Of a stretch of DNA of 64,000 nucleotides, positions 8,245-18,175 are shown one piece after another; the first letter of the stretch is position 1; every line of letters starts with the position of its first letter. The notes beneath the pieces were generated by a model. The model was not told the DNA's origin. It worked only from the letters and a program-made list of their open reading frames with translations, and ran no database searches. The position numbers and the translations under genes were made by a program. The stretch is from Rhodospirillaceae bacterium (GTDB lineage: Bacteria; Pseudomonadota; Alphaproteobacteria; MPNO01; UBA2964). The stretch is from contig JABJKO010000068.1 of assembly GCA_018660305.1 (NCBI GenBank), forward strand, positions 1 through 64,000, given 5' to 3'.

Positions 8245-9395
8245 AGCGCGGCCTGGGCGCGGGCGGTTTCTTCCCAGCCGAATCCCTCGGCAAAAAACCG
8301 GATCGCCGTCCTGTCCGGTTGCTGTGATCTCAGATCCCTGACCGCGTCCGCCAGTGCCTCAGGTGTGCGTTTTTTCATGATCCGGCCAACATTTGGCGTT
8401 GTGATGATTTCAGGAACACCGCCCACGTTGCTCGCCACCACCGGTGTTCCGCAGGCCAGGGATTCCAGCAGCACGTTGGGCCAGCCCTCCCGCATGGAGG
8501 CCAGGACCGATACGTCGGCTGCGTTGAAATAGCGGGCCAGCTCCTCGTGCGGGACCCGCCCGACAAAGCGCACCCGGTTCGCCACCCCCAGCGACTCGGC
8601 GAGGCCAGCGAATTTTTTCTCGTCGGACCCGGTCCCGACGATAAGCAATTCCGTATCATCCAGATGAGTCAGCGACCGGATTGCAATGTCCTGCCCTTTG
8701 GATTCCAGCACATTGCCCACCGCCACCATGGTCTGCCGCGTGATCCCCAGATCTCTCCGGACTCTCTGCCGGTCGAGGGGTGCAAACAGCGCCGCATCCA
8801 CGCCATTGCGCAGCACAATAATTTTCTCGGCCGCAATACCAATATCAATCATACGCCGTCTGAGCGCATCGGACACAGCGATGATGGCGTGAGCAAACTC
8901 CGCGGCCTGCAGAAACTGGCGGCGGGGGGCGGCGAAATTGGAAATTAGATTTACGTCCGTCCCGCGGGCGGAAATCACCACCGGGCGGCCCAGAGTCTGA
9001 CCCAGCATCGCGGCGGCCACCCCGTCGGGATAGAAATAATGGGCATCTATCACATCGAATCCGATGGCATCGTCCCGGAGCTGGGTCATCATGGCCCTGG
9101 TCGCGCGATACATGAGCCAGGGGGCAATGGACATGCCGATTTTAGGGATGACCGGATAACGCGGATGGTCGATGGGGATGCCGTAACGTGATTCGGCAGG
9201 GGAAATCCCGGCGTAGGCGCCGTAGCGCCCAAGACGTTTACCGGCAAAAGGAAACCATGGCACCGGCGCGACAACACGGGCGTCCACCCCGCCCAGCGTG
9301 ACAATGCGGCGCAAACGGTTTTCCACGAACACGCCGTGCTGGGGCTGCGCGTTGCTCGGATAAAGCGAGCTGTATGTGAGGATGCTTTGGGACAC
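8169..9395 (-). CDS. GT4 family glycosyltransferase
   Basis: This encodes 408 residues from GTG 9395, with AGGCGGC upstream. The N-terminal Rossmann domain starts SILTYSSLYPSNAQPQHGVF; the C-terminal GT1 domain has VLASMREGWPNVLLESLACG and GTPVVASNVGGVPE, the E-X7-E nucleotide-sugar site of GT4 enzymes. It is transcribed 11 bp after the 9407-10588 gene, so the two form an operon. Its last 25 codons lie antisense to the end of the 7000-8244 gene. The sugar specificity is unknown. Confidence 0.88.
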   Translation of the reverse strand: MSQSILTYSSLYPSNAQPQHGVFVENRLRRIVTLGGVDARVVAPVPWFPFAGKRLGRYGAYAGISPAESRYGIPIDHPRYPVIPKIGMSIAPWLMYRATRAMMTQLRDDAIGFDVIDAHYFYPDGVAAAMLGQTLGRPVVISARGTDVNLISNFAAPRRQFLQAAEFAHAIIAVSDALRRRMIDIGIAAEKIIVLRNGVDAALFAPLDRQRVRRDLGITRQTMVAVGNVLESKGQDIAIRSLTHLDDTELLIVGTGSDEKKFAGLAESLGVANRVRFVGRVPHEELARYFNAADVSVLASMREGWPNVLLESLACGTPVVASNVGGVPEIITTPNVGRIMKKRTPEALADAVRDLRSQQPDRTAIRFFAEGFGWEETARAQAALYAEVAAAATPPVGSPATRRSYTGA

Positions 9396-9406
9396 GGAAA
9401 TGCCGC

Positions 9407-10588
9407 CTATGATCCGGAACCAAGGCTCAGTGCTTGGTCGAATACCTTGCCATACTCTGTGAACATTCGCTCGGCGCTGTAATGCTCGACCACATGGCGG
9501 CGATTGGCCGCCGCAAGCGAGTGCCGAAATTCGGCGTCGGCAATCAGTCGGCCGAGCCTGGCGGCGAAGGCCTCTTCATCGGATTTAGCCACGATTTCCG
9601 TCCGGTTCTCGGGCGAGAGATTGGCTTTCACATCGCCAACATCAACGCCGGCGACAGCGCGCGACGCTGCCATCGCCTGAATAAGTGTATTCGGCATCTG
9701 TTCGGTATCGGATGATATGGCGAAGATATCCATCAGCGGATAAACCTTCTCCGGCTGCTCCACATGGCCGGCAAAAATCACGCGATCCGCGATACCGAGA
9801 TCGCGGGCCGCCGCTTCCAGACCCGACCGCTCCGCACCGTCGCCGGCGATCAGCAGACGCACGGCATGATCGCCGGCAACTTTCGCGAAGACGCGCAGCA
9901 GACGCTGAAGATTTTTTTCCGCCCGCAGGGGGGCAACCGTTCCGACGATCACCTCGTCTTCCCGACGGGAAAATCCCGGCACCGCCGCCTCGTCGCCATC
10001 TGTATCATAGAGCGTGCAATCGACCCCGTTGGGGATATAACGAATACGCGCCGGGTCCAATCGCCAGATATCATTGGCAATGGAGACGAGCGTCTGGGAC
10101 GGCACCACGAGCGCCCGCACTTTGGCCAGGGCGATGCGCCGGGCCTGCACCCGCCGGGCAATCTGGCTATCGGCCTCTTCGGGGCCGAAGCCGCTTTCGA
10201 AGTGAATGTGCGGCGAGATGCCGGCCAGCCGGTTGACCAGCGCCCACTCCACCGCCCCCCAGTTATAGGTAAGCAAAAGATCGGGACCCTGCCGGGCAAG
10301 GACATTTCTGATGCGGAAGAGTGATATCAGGGGCCGCCGCTTGTCGATGGCGGGGTCAGTTACGACCACGCTCAATGAGGGATCGAGCCGGCTACGGGCT
10401 GCATCATTGCCATCAAGGGCAAAGATCGTGTGGCGGTAGCGAGGACCAAAATGATTGATCACCGTCGCGATACGGATCGGCACCCCGCCATGCCCGTATG
10501 AGGGAAAAATATGCAGCAGATGAGGCGCCTCCCGGCCAGGGCCAGGAACCAGCGCCCTGTCGCTCAATGTTGCTGCCCCGTCATCCAT
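9407..10588 (-). CDS. GT4 family glycosyltransferase
   Basis: This is a 393-residue GT-B enzyme. Clear features are HLLHIFPSYGHGGVPIRIAT at the start (glycine loop), VGTVAPLRAEKNLQRLLRVF in the linker and DIFAISSDTEQMPNTLIQAMA at the donor site. It resembles the sugar transferases that accompany exosortase A loci. It is upstream partner of the 8169-9395 gene and divergent from the deacetylase at 10675 across 86 bp. Confidence 0.87.
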   Translation of the reverse strand: MDDGAATLSDRALVPGPGREAPHLLHIFPSYGHGGVPIRIATVINHFGPRYRHTIFALDGNDAARSRLDPSLSVVVTDPAIDKRRPLISLFRIRNVLARQGPDLLLTYNWGAVEWALVNRLAGISPHIHFESGFGPEEADSQIARRVQARRIALAKVRALVVPSQTLVSIANDIWRLDPARIRYIPNGVDCTLYDTDGDEAAVPGFSRREDEVIVGTVAPLRAEKNLQRLLRVFAKVAGDHAVRLLIAGDGAERSGLEAAARDLGIADRVIFAGHVEQPEKVYPLMDIFAISSDTEQMPNTLIQAMAASRAVAGVDVGDVKANLSPENRTEIVAKSDEEAFAARLGRLIADAEFRHSLAAANRRHVVEHYSAERMFTEYGKVFDQALSLGSGS

Positions 10589-10674
10589 GGCGTTTCACTA
10601 CCGTCGGCTTGATTACAATCGCTTAAGGCTATGGCCCTAATCTGCACCGATCCCGCTTAACACGACGTTATCAA

Positions 10675-11739
10675 ATGCTGAATCCCGTTAACTGGACACC
10701 GACCAAGCCAACGGACGACGTGCCCACCCTCATGGTGCTCGTGGACACCGAAGAGGAATTCGACTGGTCCCAGCCCCTGGCCAGCGAGAATACCGGTGTC
10801 GTCTCCATACGGGCCCAGGAGCGGGCGCACCGTATCTTTGATAAATACGGCATCAAGCCCGTCTATGTGGCCGATTACCCGGTTGTGAGCCAGGCAGACG
10901 GGGTGGAGCCCCTGCGCGAGCTGCTGGCCGACGGCAAATGCACTATCGGCGCCCATCTCCACCCGTGGGTTAATCCGCCGTTCGACGAAATCGTCTGCAA
11001 CATCAATTCCTACCCCGGGAACCTGCCGGCGGCGCTCGAGCGCGAGAAGCTCCGCTGCCTGACCGACACCATCGAGCAAAACTTCGGCCAGCGGCCGGTG
11101 GTCTATAAGGCGGGGCGCTATGGCGCGGGGTTCAATACCGCCGCGATCCTCGACGAGCTTGGCTACGAGATCGACACCAGTGTTCTTTCATGGTCCGATC
11201 TGAGTGCCGATGACGGACCGAATTTCTCCAACTGCGGATCAACGCCTTATTGGTTCGGCGATAACCGGCGATTACTGGAAATTCCCATGACCGTGGGATT
11301 TGTCGGCGCCTTACGGTCGGCCGGGCCGGCGATGCACAGCCTGCTGCGCTCACAAGCCGGAATGATACTGCATTTACCGGGGATTTTTTCACGCGCCGGC
11401 CTGTTCGAGCGTATCGTTCTGACGCCGGAAGGCATCAAGTCGGACGAGCATTGCAGGCTCACCCGCACGTTGCTGGCCGCCGGCCAGCGGGTCTTCAGCT
11501 TCACCTATCACAGCCCGTCTCTGGCGCCGGGCAATACGCCCTATGTCCAGAGCGAGGCGGATCTGAGTGACTTTCTCGATAAGTTCGAGCGCTATTTCGA
11601 CTTTTTCTTCGGCGACATTGGCGGTCGCGCGGCAACACCCTTGGAAATCAAATCATTGGTGGCCGGCGAGCGTTCCGACGAGAACCCTGCGGGGACCGGT
11701 CACCCAGCCGATGGCTATGGTGCCGCTAAAATCAGCTAG
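10675..11739 (+). CDS. Polysaccharide deacetylase-like protein
   Basis: This 354-residue protein has no signal peptide. The motifs MVLVDTEEEFDW (catalytic-base Asp region) and CTIGAHLHPWVNPP (H-x-H metal site) match the NodB/WalW type of carbohydrate esterase fold, as does KAGRYGAGFNT. Such proteins in EPS loci remove N-acetyl groups from sugars. Its cytoplasmic location would be unusual for a polymer deacetylase, so it may act on a lipid-linked or nucleotide-sugar precursor. The ribosome site is poor. It is convergent with prsT. Confidence 0.75.
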   Translation: MLNPVNWTPTKPTDDVPTLMVLVDTEEEFDWSQPLASENTGVVSIRAQERAHRIFDKYGIKPVYVADYPVVSQADGVEPLRELLADGKCTIGAHLHPWVNPPFDEIVCNINSYPGNLPAALEREKLRCLTDTIEQNFGQRPVVYKAGRYGAGFNTAAILDELGYEIDTSVLSWSDLSADDGPNFSNCGSTPYWFGDNRRLLEIPMTVGFVGALRSAGPAMHSLLRSQAGMILHLPGIFSRAGLFERIVLTPEGIKSDEHCRLTRTLLAAGQRVFSFTYHSPSLAPGNTPYVQSEADLSDFLDKFERYFDFFFGDIGGRAATPLEIKSLVAGERSDENPAGTGHPADGYGAAKIS

Positions 11740-11749
11740 AGCCCTATAG

Positions 11750-11791
11750 AGCAGTCTCCAGCTAAATCCGGGGGCGGAGAAGAAGACTGCT
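11750..11791. terminator. Possible bidirectional hairpin between convergent genes
   Basis: The perfect 8-bp arms AGCAGTCT (11750-11757) and AGACTGCT (11784-11791) enclose a 26-nt loop in the 78-bp gap between the deacetylase and prsT. No T-run follows either arm, so an intrinsic terminator is doubtful. Confidence 0.25.
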
Positions 11792-11817
11792 ATGTATTAC
11801 CTAAAGCGAATACCGCG

Positions 11818-14622
11818 TCAGCCGCCGATCTGCTTCAGCAACTTACGGGCATTCTCCAGTTCAGAGAACTTGACCCTTGCCCGCAATATCCGTTGTAGGG
11901 CCCGTTTCGCTTCCTGGGATTTGCCGGTTTTATGAAGAGCGAACGCTAGGTGATAGGCTATGTCGCCTTGCTTGGGAGAGGCTTGGTGGGCCCGCTGCAG
12001 CAGTTCCAGTCCTCGATTTACATCACCCTTGCGCACCAGAATCCAGCCAGCGGTATCCATGATTTCAGGTGTCTTGGGCGCTCTCGATAGAGCGCGCTCC
12101 GCGAGCTCCACGGCCCGATTGTCATTTTTCTGATCATAGAGCCAGGCCAGATTGTTCAAAAGAACCGGATTGTTACCGTCTGCTTGCAGAAGTTTTTCGG
12201 ATTCCCGAATGGCGTCGTCATATTGACCAACACTGATATAACTGCTGGCCAGGACATGGCGGACCGGGACGTTGTCCTTGGTATCGACCCATGCCTGCAG
12301 TTTGACCAGCGCATCCTTCGTTTGCCCTACCCGACGCCGTGCATTGAACAGTCGTATGGCAAGAGTACCGGTGTCCTCAAGCTCGATCGCGCTTTTATAT
12401 GAGACGATTGCCTGGTCGAATTTGCCCGCCCGCAATTGGACATCGCCAATCAACATGGGGCCTATCGGTGATTTGGGCTGTTTTTCCTCGATTTGCACTG
12501 CCAGTTTCAGGGCTTCTTCGACTTTCCCCTCGCGGGATTCCAGCTCAACCAACGCCATAATAGCCGGCACAAAGTCGGGATTTAGGGAGATCGCCTCCCG
12601 AAAACTGGTCCGTGCTCCCAGCAAGTCATTGGCCGCCACCAGAGCACCGCCGAGAAGATGGTGCGCCCTCGATGATTTAGCCGCCACAGTCGCCAGGCGC
12701 CTGAATGTGGCCACGGCCGCCGCCGGATCGCCGATGGCGATTTCGGTCCGGCCCAGAGCTTCCAGCACCTGCGGATTATTGGGCACCTTGGTGTCCAGTT
12801 CCCGGGCAACGGCAATCGCCCGCTGGAAATCCCGTTGGCCGCTATAGTACTGCACCAGGCGAAGTTTCGGGACGATGGACTTGCCATCGGCGTTGCTCGC
12901 CTTTTTCAGCCAACCAACGACGTCTTTTGTCCGCTTTTGCCGAATGGCCACGTCGGCCATGGCCAGAAGGGCACCAACATGTTTCGGATTTTCGCCGATG
13001 ATGGTCTCGTAGTGCTTAATTGCCTTATCGATTTTGCCCTCGCGCACGTCCAGTTGCGCCAGGTTCATGCGTGCGGGGTGAAAATCCGCCTTGGTCTTCA
13101 ATGCAGCCTCGAAGGTCTCACGGGCTTTTGCCAGATCCTTTTTACCGAGATAGGCCGCCCCAATCAGATTCTGAGCCATGGGGTTTTCCGGCATCGTCTT
13201 ATGAAGGCGTTCGGCCGAGGCCAGCGCTTCGTCGAACTGGCCTTTCCGCAGATGCACCAGGGTCAGCAATATGGAGGCCTGTCTCGCTTCAGGGTCGAGA
13301 TCGACGGCGGCTTCCAGATCGCCCACGGCCTGATCTGCTGATCCCTGCACCAGCCTGCTGAGCGCCAGCTGTGTTCTGATGGAGGAAACATTCGGCGCGG
13401 CCTGGACCGCCTTTTCGAATAGCTCCGAGCCTTCCGCGAATTTGCCTGTTCGCATATAGGCGCTGCCAAGAAGCGCGAGCACCTGGGCGTCGGCCGCATG
13501 GGAATCGACGAGCGGTTTGAGTACGTCTATGGCACCGGTCATATCGTTTTTGCGTACCAGTGTAGCCCCCAGAAGTTTCCGGGCCCGGACGTTGCCCGGT
13601 ACCGCCGACACATAACGGGACAGCCGGTCTGCAGCCTGTTCCAGCTGATCCAGGGCATAATTGACAGCACCACTCAGAAATACGCTCGGCATGTGATTGT
13701 CGAGCGCCGGCGACACCTGCTGCATGACTTCCTGAGCGCCGGCAAAATCTTTTTTCTTGGCAAGAATGAGCGCCGACAGGTAAGCCGCCAGCGGCTGCTT
13801 GGGAATACGGCTATACACCATCTCAAGATCGGCCTGCGCCTGATCATCCTTGTTCAGATCGATGAGGGCGGCGGCCCGGCCAAGCAAAGCCGAGATATTG
13901 CTCTTGTCGACCTTTAGAGCCTGATCAAAGGCCGCAACGGCGCCGGCAAGATCCCGCTTCAACCGGCTCAATTCACCCTTGAGGACAAGGGCCTCGACGG
14001 ATTCCGGATTGACCCTTAAGGCCTCGTCGATCTTTGCCTCGGCGGCAGGGAGATTTCCCATACCAACCTGTACTTTCGCAAGCCCGATTTTTGATCGGAT
14101 GTCCTTCGGATTGAGCTTTTCGCCCTCATCAAAGGAATCCAGCGCTTCCTGGCGCTTGCCCAATCCGAGATAGGCGCTGCCCCGAACATAAAGAATATCG
14201 GCCCGGATGGTCGGATCCGTGACGTTGTCCCTCAACTCGTCCAGAACATCGGTAAACTTGCCCTGCAGAATATAGGAGCGGGCAATTTGAATCTTCAGAT
14301 TTATCCCGTCCGCACCCCGACGCTGAGCGGCTTTAAGCTCTTTTTCCGCCGCGGGCCCATTACCCACACGCAGATAAATGTCACCCAGCAGCATCCGAGC
14401 GCCGACATTATTACGATCTTTCTGAAGCGCGTTTTTGAGCTGAATGACGGCGGCATTGGAGTCGCCGTCCTTGAGATATTTTTTGGCGTCCTGGAGAAAT
14501 TCCTCCGCCGCCGCCTTGTCACCTCTCGCCGCCTCAACCGGCGCTGACAGCCCGAAAATCATCACGCAAATACCCGCAATCGCGATCGTTGCGGCAATTT
14601 GTTTGCGAAAACACTCACTCAT
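11818..14622 (-). CDS. prsT: PEP-CTERM system TPR-repeat protein PrsT
   Basis: From ATG 14622 (AGGAG nine nt upstream; a GTG at 14676 is less likely) this is a 934-residue protein made almost wholly of tetratricopeptide repeats. It has an N-terminal export signal (IAATIAIAGICVMIFGLS then PVEAARGD). The repeats, such as KYLKDGDSNAAVIQLKNALQ and YLRVGNGPAAEKELKAAQRR, match the exosortase-associated PrsT family (TIGR02917). Most members are described as lipoproteins, but here no lipobox Cys follows the signal, so it is probably soluble periplasmic. It lies 58 bp after prsR in a prsK-prsR-prsT order. It likely scaffolds export or assembly of the polysaccharide or sorted proteins. Confidence 0.88.
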   Translation of the reverse strand: MSECFRKQIAATIAIAGICVMIFGLSAPVEAARGDKAAAEEFLQDAKKYLKDGDSNAAVIQLKNALQKDRNNVGARMLLGDIYLRVGNGPAAEKELKAAQRRGADGINLKIQIARSYILQGKFTDVLDELRDNVTDPTIRADILYVRGSAYLGLGKRQEALDSFDEGEKLNPKDIRSKIGLAKVQVGMGNLPAAEAKIDEALRVNPESVEALVLKGELSRLKRDLAGAVAAFDQALKVDKSNISALLGRAAALIDLNKDDQAQADLEMVYSRIPKQPLAAYLSALILAKKKDFAGAQEVMQQVSPALDNHMPSVFLSGAVNYALDQLEQAADRLSRYVSAVPGNVRARKLLGATLVRKNDMTGAIDVLKPLVDSHAADAQVLALLGSAYMRTGKFAEGSELFEKAVQAAPNVSSIRTQLALSRLVQGSADQAVGDLEAAVDLDPEARQASILLTLVHLRKGQFDEALASAERLHKTMPENPMAQNLIGAAYLGKKDLAKARETFEAALKTKADFHPARMNLAQLDVREGKIDKAIKHYETIIGENPKHVGALLAMADVAIRQKRTKDVVGWLKKASNADGKSIVPKLRLVQYYSGQRDFQRAIAVARELDTKVPNNPQVLEALGRTEIAIGDPAAAVATFRRLATVAAKSSRAHHLLGGALVAANDLLGARTSFREAISLNPDFVPAIMALVELESREGKVEEALKLAVQIEEKQPKSPIGPMLIGDVQLRAGKFDQAIVSYKSAIELEDTGTLAIRLFNARRRVGQTKDALVKLQAWVDTKDNVPVRHVLASSYISVGQYDDAIRESEKLLQADGNNPVLLNNLAWLYDQKNDNRAVELAERALSRAPKTPEIMDTAGWILVRKGDVNRGLELLQRAHQASPKQGDIAYHLAFALHKTGKSQEAKRALQRILRARVKFSELENARKLLKQIGG

Positions 14623-14680
14623 ATTTTCTGCTCCTGCCAGCCGCGAAAAGGCTGAATTCTTTAGCCGGTTGATCACCCGT

Positions 14681-16039
14681 TCAATCCACTTTTATGTCGT
14701 GGTGCCGCAAGAGGTCGTAAAGCGTAGGACGACTGACGCCCAGGAGCTTCGCCGCTCGCGTAATGTTTCCCTCGACCCGGGACAGAGCCCGCGGGATTTC
14801 CCGTCGTTCGGCCTCTTCCCGTGCCTGGGCGAGATTTAAAACTTCGGGAATGAATTCCGGTTCGGCGAGGTCCAGATCGACAGGCGTAATGCGTTTGCCA
14901 TCGCTCATAATCACCGACCGTTTAATTCGGTTTTCAAGTTCCCGAACGTTGCCCGGCCACTCATGCTCCGCAAGAGCCGTCAGGGAGGCGGCACTGAATC
15001 CTCTAACGTTGCGTCCCTGCTCCGCGTTGAACTTGGCAAGGAACGCATGGGCGAGGACTTCGGGATCCCCCGCCCGGTCACGAAGCGGCGGGATATCGAC
15101 GACAATTTCACTGAGACGATAAAATAGATCCTCGCGGAATTGACCGACCGCCATCAATTCTTCCAGGTTCTGATTGGTCGCACACACGATCCGGACATCG
15201 ACCGAGATCTGCTGCCGCCCGCCAATCCGTTCAATGACACGTTCCTGCAGGAAACGAAGCAGTTTCACCTGCAGCGGCAACGGGACATCGCCGATTTCAT
15301 CAAGGAAGAGCGTGCCTCCGTCAGCCATCTCGATCTTGCCTTTGGTCTGCTTTACCGCACCGGTAAAGGCGCCTTTCTCATGGCCAAAGAGCTCGCTCTC
15401 GAGCAGGGTTTCCGGAATCGCCGCGCAATTGATCGCGGCGAAGGGTTTAGCAGACCGGTTGCTCAGTTCGTGCACCGCCTTCGCCAACAATTCCTTACCG
15501 GTACCGCTTTCACCGAGCAAAAGGACTGTCACATCGTTGGGCGCCACTTTTTCGATAAACCGGCAGACCTTGATCATTTCATTGGACGAGGTAACGACAC
15601 CGGAAAGCGGAGTAGTACTGCGGCCCTGCTGCAATCGGCGATTTTCCTCTTCGAGCTCATAAACGTAATAGGCCCGATCGATAATCATCGCCAATTCGGC
15701 AGAGTCGATTGGCTTGTGGTAGAAATCATAAGCGCCCTTGCCGATCGCCTCGATCGCGTACTTGTGGTCATCCTGACCGGTTACAACGATAATTTTGGTC
15801 TCCGGCGCGAGCTTTAACATTTCCTCGACGATCAGGAATCCTTCGTTCGGGCTGTCGGGGTCAGGCGGCAGACCCAGATCGACGGTACATACCGCCGGCA
15901 TCTCGGCCCGAAAACGAACGAGGGCTTCCTCGCGATCGCCGGCGACCTCTACGTCATAGCCTTCGAAGCTCCAGCGCAATTGGCGCTGGATACCGGTATC
16001 GTCATCGACGACTAGGAGCTTCCGCTTTTCCTGACTCAT
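14681..16039 (-). CDS. prsR: PEP-CTERM-box response regulator PrsR (sigma-54 activator)
   Basis: This 452-residue NtrC-type regulator has a receiver domain with the acidic pocket VVDDDT and phospho-acceptor Asp54 (CTVDLGLPPD). A sigma-54 AAA+ domain follows with Walker A GESGTGKE, the GAFTGA loop that contacts sigma-54, and FLDEIGD. A Fis-type helix-turn-helix (NITRAAKLLGVSRPTLYDLL) closes the protein. It is the exosortase-linked PrsR family (TIGR02915). It overlaps prsK by 4 bp. It should activate -24/-12 promoters; a good candidate lies at 47267-47283. Confidence 0.93.
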   Translation of the reverse strand: MSQEKRKLLVVDDDTGIQRQLRWSFEGYDVEVAGDREEALVRFRAEMPAVCTVDLGLPPDPDSPNEGFLIVEEMLKLAPETKIIVVTGQDDHKYAIEAIGKGAYDFYHKPIDSAELAMIIDRAYYVYELEEENRRLQQGRSTTPLSGVVTSSNEMIKVCRFIEKVAPNDVTVLLLGESGTGKELLAKAVHELSNRSAKPFAAINCAAIPETLLESELFGHEKGAFTGAVKQTKGKIEMADGGTLFLDEIGDVPLPLQVKLLRFLQERVIERIGGRQQISVDVRIVCATNQNLEELMAVGQFREDLFYRLSEIVVDIPPLRDRAGDPEVLAHAFLAKFNAEQGRNVRGFSAASLTALAEHEWPGNVRELENRIKRSVIMSDGKRITPVDLDLAEPEFIPEVLNLAQAREEAERREIPRALSRVEGNITRAAKLLGVSRPTLYDLLRHHDIKVD

Positions 16040-18141
16040 AGCACCTCAATGCCTCGCAACCCTATGTCAGCATCATTCGCACTTTGCATCGCAGGAAGAC
16101 TGACCCGTATGGTCGTTCCCTGATCGCGCGCGCTGACTACTTCCATTCGACCACCGAGTTCACGAACGAATTCCCGGCTCTCATAGACACCAATACCGAA
16201 CCCACCTTCTTTGGTGGTCCGAAACGGCCGAAAAAGCTCATTGCGGATGAATTCTTCATCCATCCCCGTCCCGTTGTCCGCCACCTCCAGGATGGCATCA
16301 CCACCACGGGCAAGAAGACGCACCGCGACACGACCACCATCGGTCGTCGCTTCCAGAGCATTGTCGATCAGATGCGCGATGACGGCGCGCAAGCGCTCCT
16401 CATCCGCCACGACCGCTATGCCGCTCAGGCTGGTTTCAAACGTCAACTTCCGGTTTCTCTCTGCAACAGAGTTCACGATCTTCTGTAATAACGGCTTAAG
16501 CACCACTATTGCGTTAACGGCCACTTCTTTGCCGCCGGCATGCAAACGCACCAGGAGCGCGTTCATTTTATCGACGGATTCTTCCACCGTTTCCAGCATA
16601 TCATCTTGAAATGCAGGGTTATTTTTATGTTTTTCGGCGTTCTGAACGAGCAGTGAAAGCTGGCTTACCAAATTCTTAATATCGTGCAGAACGAACGCAA
16701 ATCGACGATTAAATTCATCAAACTGCTGGGCTTCGGCCAACGCGCGCGCCGAGGCGCGTTCCGCAAGATAGCTGGCCGCCTGCCGGCCAACGGTGGCAAG
16801 CAGCACATAGTCTTCACGGTTCACGCTCCGCGGTGCTCTGGGTTGAGCCAGCAACAGGAATCCGTGCAACCGTTCGTGATGCAGCAAGGGAACAATGAGC
16901 CAGGCGCGCGGGATATCACTGATCCAGGCCGGCACGACCACATCCGAGTAGGTTTCGGGCGCGCTGGCCAGCTCACTCAGATTGATAACGGTTTGTTCTT
17001 CTTCCAGAAAGCGGACAAAGGACGGATCGGTAGATTGAACGCCCTTTGGCGCAACCATGTTCCAGGTTTCAAGGAGATTGAACCGGTCGGCGCCATCAGC
17101 CGCCCATACGGCGCTTTCAGGACTTTCCACGATATTGGCAATGCCCTCCATCACGCGACGAGGGAGACTCAGACCGCCTTCGGTCAGCGAGAATGTGGAA
17201 ATAAACCGAAGCCATTCATCCCGATAATCGTATTTGTGACTAAAGAAATTCTGGCTAATGATATCCTTCAGCCGGGCACGGAAGGCGCCGGAAAAAACAA
17301 CCAGTGCCATGCAAATAATGGCAAAGAACAGGAACACGGTTTGGAAAACCGACCCCAATTCCCCGCCGAATTCGCGAAGATAGAAACCCACCGCCGCCAT
17401 GGACAGCAGGTAAACGCCAGCGCCGATAAGGGTTGCCGAGTGAAATATTGCATGGCGCGATACGAAAACGTCGATCGACCATTGCGGATTACGGCGCGCC
17501 GACAAGGCGATCAATGGAACGATCAGCGCATTGATGACGCCGCGCGAGGCATCCAGATCGTCATTCACCCGGTAGAAAAGCAGAGCATCGGAATACATAA
17601 AGAAGTCGTACGCGAACATTCCTGCGGCACCGAAACACAGAAACTTTATGCCCCACCGATGTTCGCGCCGCGAGTTCCTGAACAGGTTTTCCACCAGCAT
17701 GATGCCGGCCACGGACAAAAGCAGCCGCGTGAAAAGTGCTGGATCGGGGAATCCTCCCGGAAGGAAGTTGCGAACGTTTTCCTTGCCCGAAATCTCGCAG
17801 AATACAGCGGTCAGACAGATGAAGGCGACGCTGCCGGTCAGGATCCTCCAATGGGTTGTCAGCCCGCCCGAAACGGGGCTGAAAAAGAGCACCGCACTGA
17901 GAAAAGCCATCCAGCCGGCAGTTCGCAATATCTCCAGGACGGCGACAAGCGTCGTGAGATCGTGCCCCGACCAAAAATTATAGGCAGCGGCCAACGACCA
18001 CACCATGGTGGCGGCGCAGGCGGCGACAAGCCAGGCGCCAACCGGTCCGCTTCGCCAGCTGACCAAGGTCAGCATCATCAGAACGAGAAAGGCGAAAGCC
18101 GACGTCGCATAGCTGATGAAACCAATATCGGCGAACGTCAT
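16036..18141 (-). CDS. prsK: PEP-CTERM system sensor histidine kinase PrsK
   Basis: This 701-residue kinase has roughly eight N-terminal membrane spans (residues 1-270), a GAF-like region, then the phospho-accepting helix with VLHDIKNLVSQLSLL. The ATPase domain carries LIDNALEAT (N box), EVADNGTGMDEEF (G1) and FRTTKEGGFGIGVY (G2). The order and length fit the PrsK family (TIGR02916), which partners PrsR encoded immediately downstream. The stimulus is unknown but is sensed in or at the membrane. Confidence 0.93.
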   Translation of the reverse strand: MTFADIGFISYATSAFAFLVLMMLTLVSWRSGPVGAWLVAACAATMVWSLAAAYNFWSGHDLTTLVAVLEILRTAGWMAFLSAVLFFSPVSGGLTTHWRILTGSVAFICLTAVFCEISGKENVRNFLPGGFPDPALFTRLLLSVAGIMLVENLFRNSRREHRWGIKFLCFGAAGMFAYDFFMYSDALLFYRVNDDLDASRGVINALIVPLIALSARRNPQWSIDVFVSRHAIFHSATLIGAGVYLLSMAAVGFYLREFGGELGSVFQTVFLFFAIICMALVVFSGAFRARLKDIISQNFFSHKYDYRDEWLRFISTFSLTEGGLSLPRRVMEGIANIVESPESAVWAADGADRFNLLETWNMVAPKGVQSTDPSFVRFLEEEQTVINLSELASAPETYSDVVVPAWISDIPRAWLIVPLLHHERLHGFLLLAQPRAPRSVNREDYVLLATVGRQAASYLAERASARALAEAQQFDEFNRRFAFVLHDIKNLVSQLSLLVQNAEKHKNNPAFQDDMLETVEESVDKMNALLVRLHAGGKEVAVNAIVVLKPLLQKIVNSVAERNRKLTFETSLSGIAVVADEERLRAVIAHLIDNALEATTDGGRVAVRLLARGGDAILEVADNGTGMDEEFIRNELFRPFRTTKEGGFGIGVYESREFVRELGGRMEVVSARDQGTTIRVSLPAMQSANDADIGLRGIEVL

Positions 18142-18175
18142 GGCATTACCGTCGCAATCAAGATGACCTGGTCCC

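Noticed and set aside
10635..10660. TGGCCC...TGC before the deacetylase at 10675 as a sigma-54 promoter
   Set aside because: The spacing between GG and GC is one base short.
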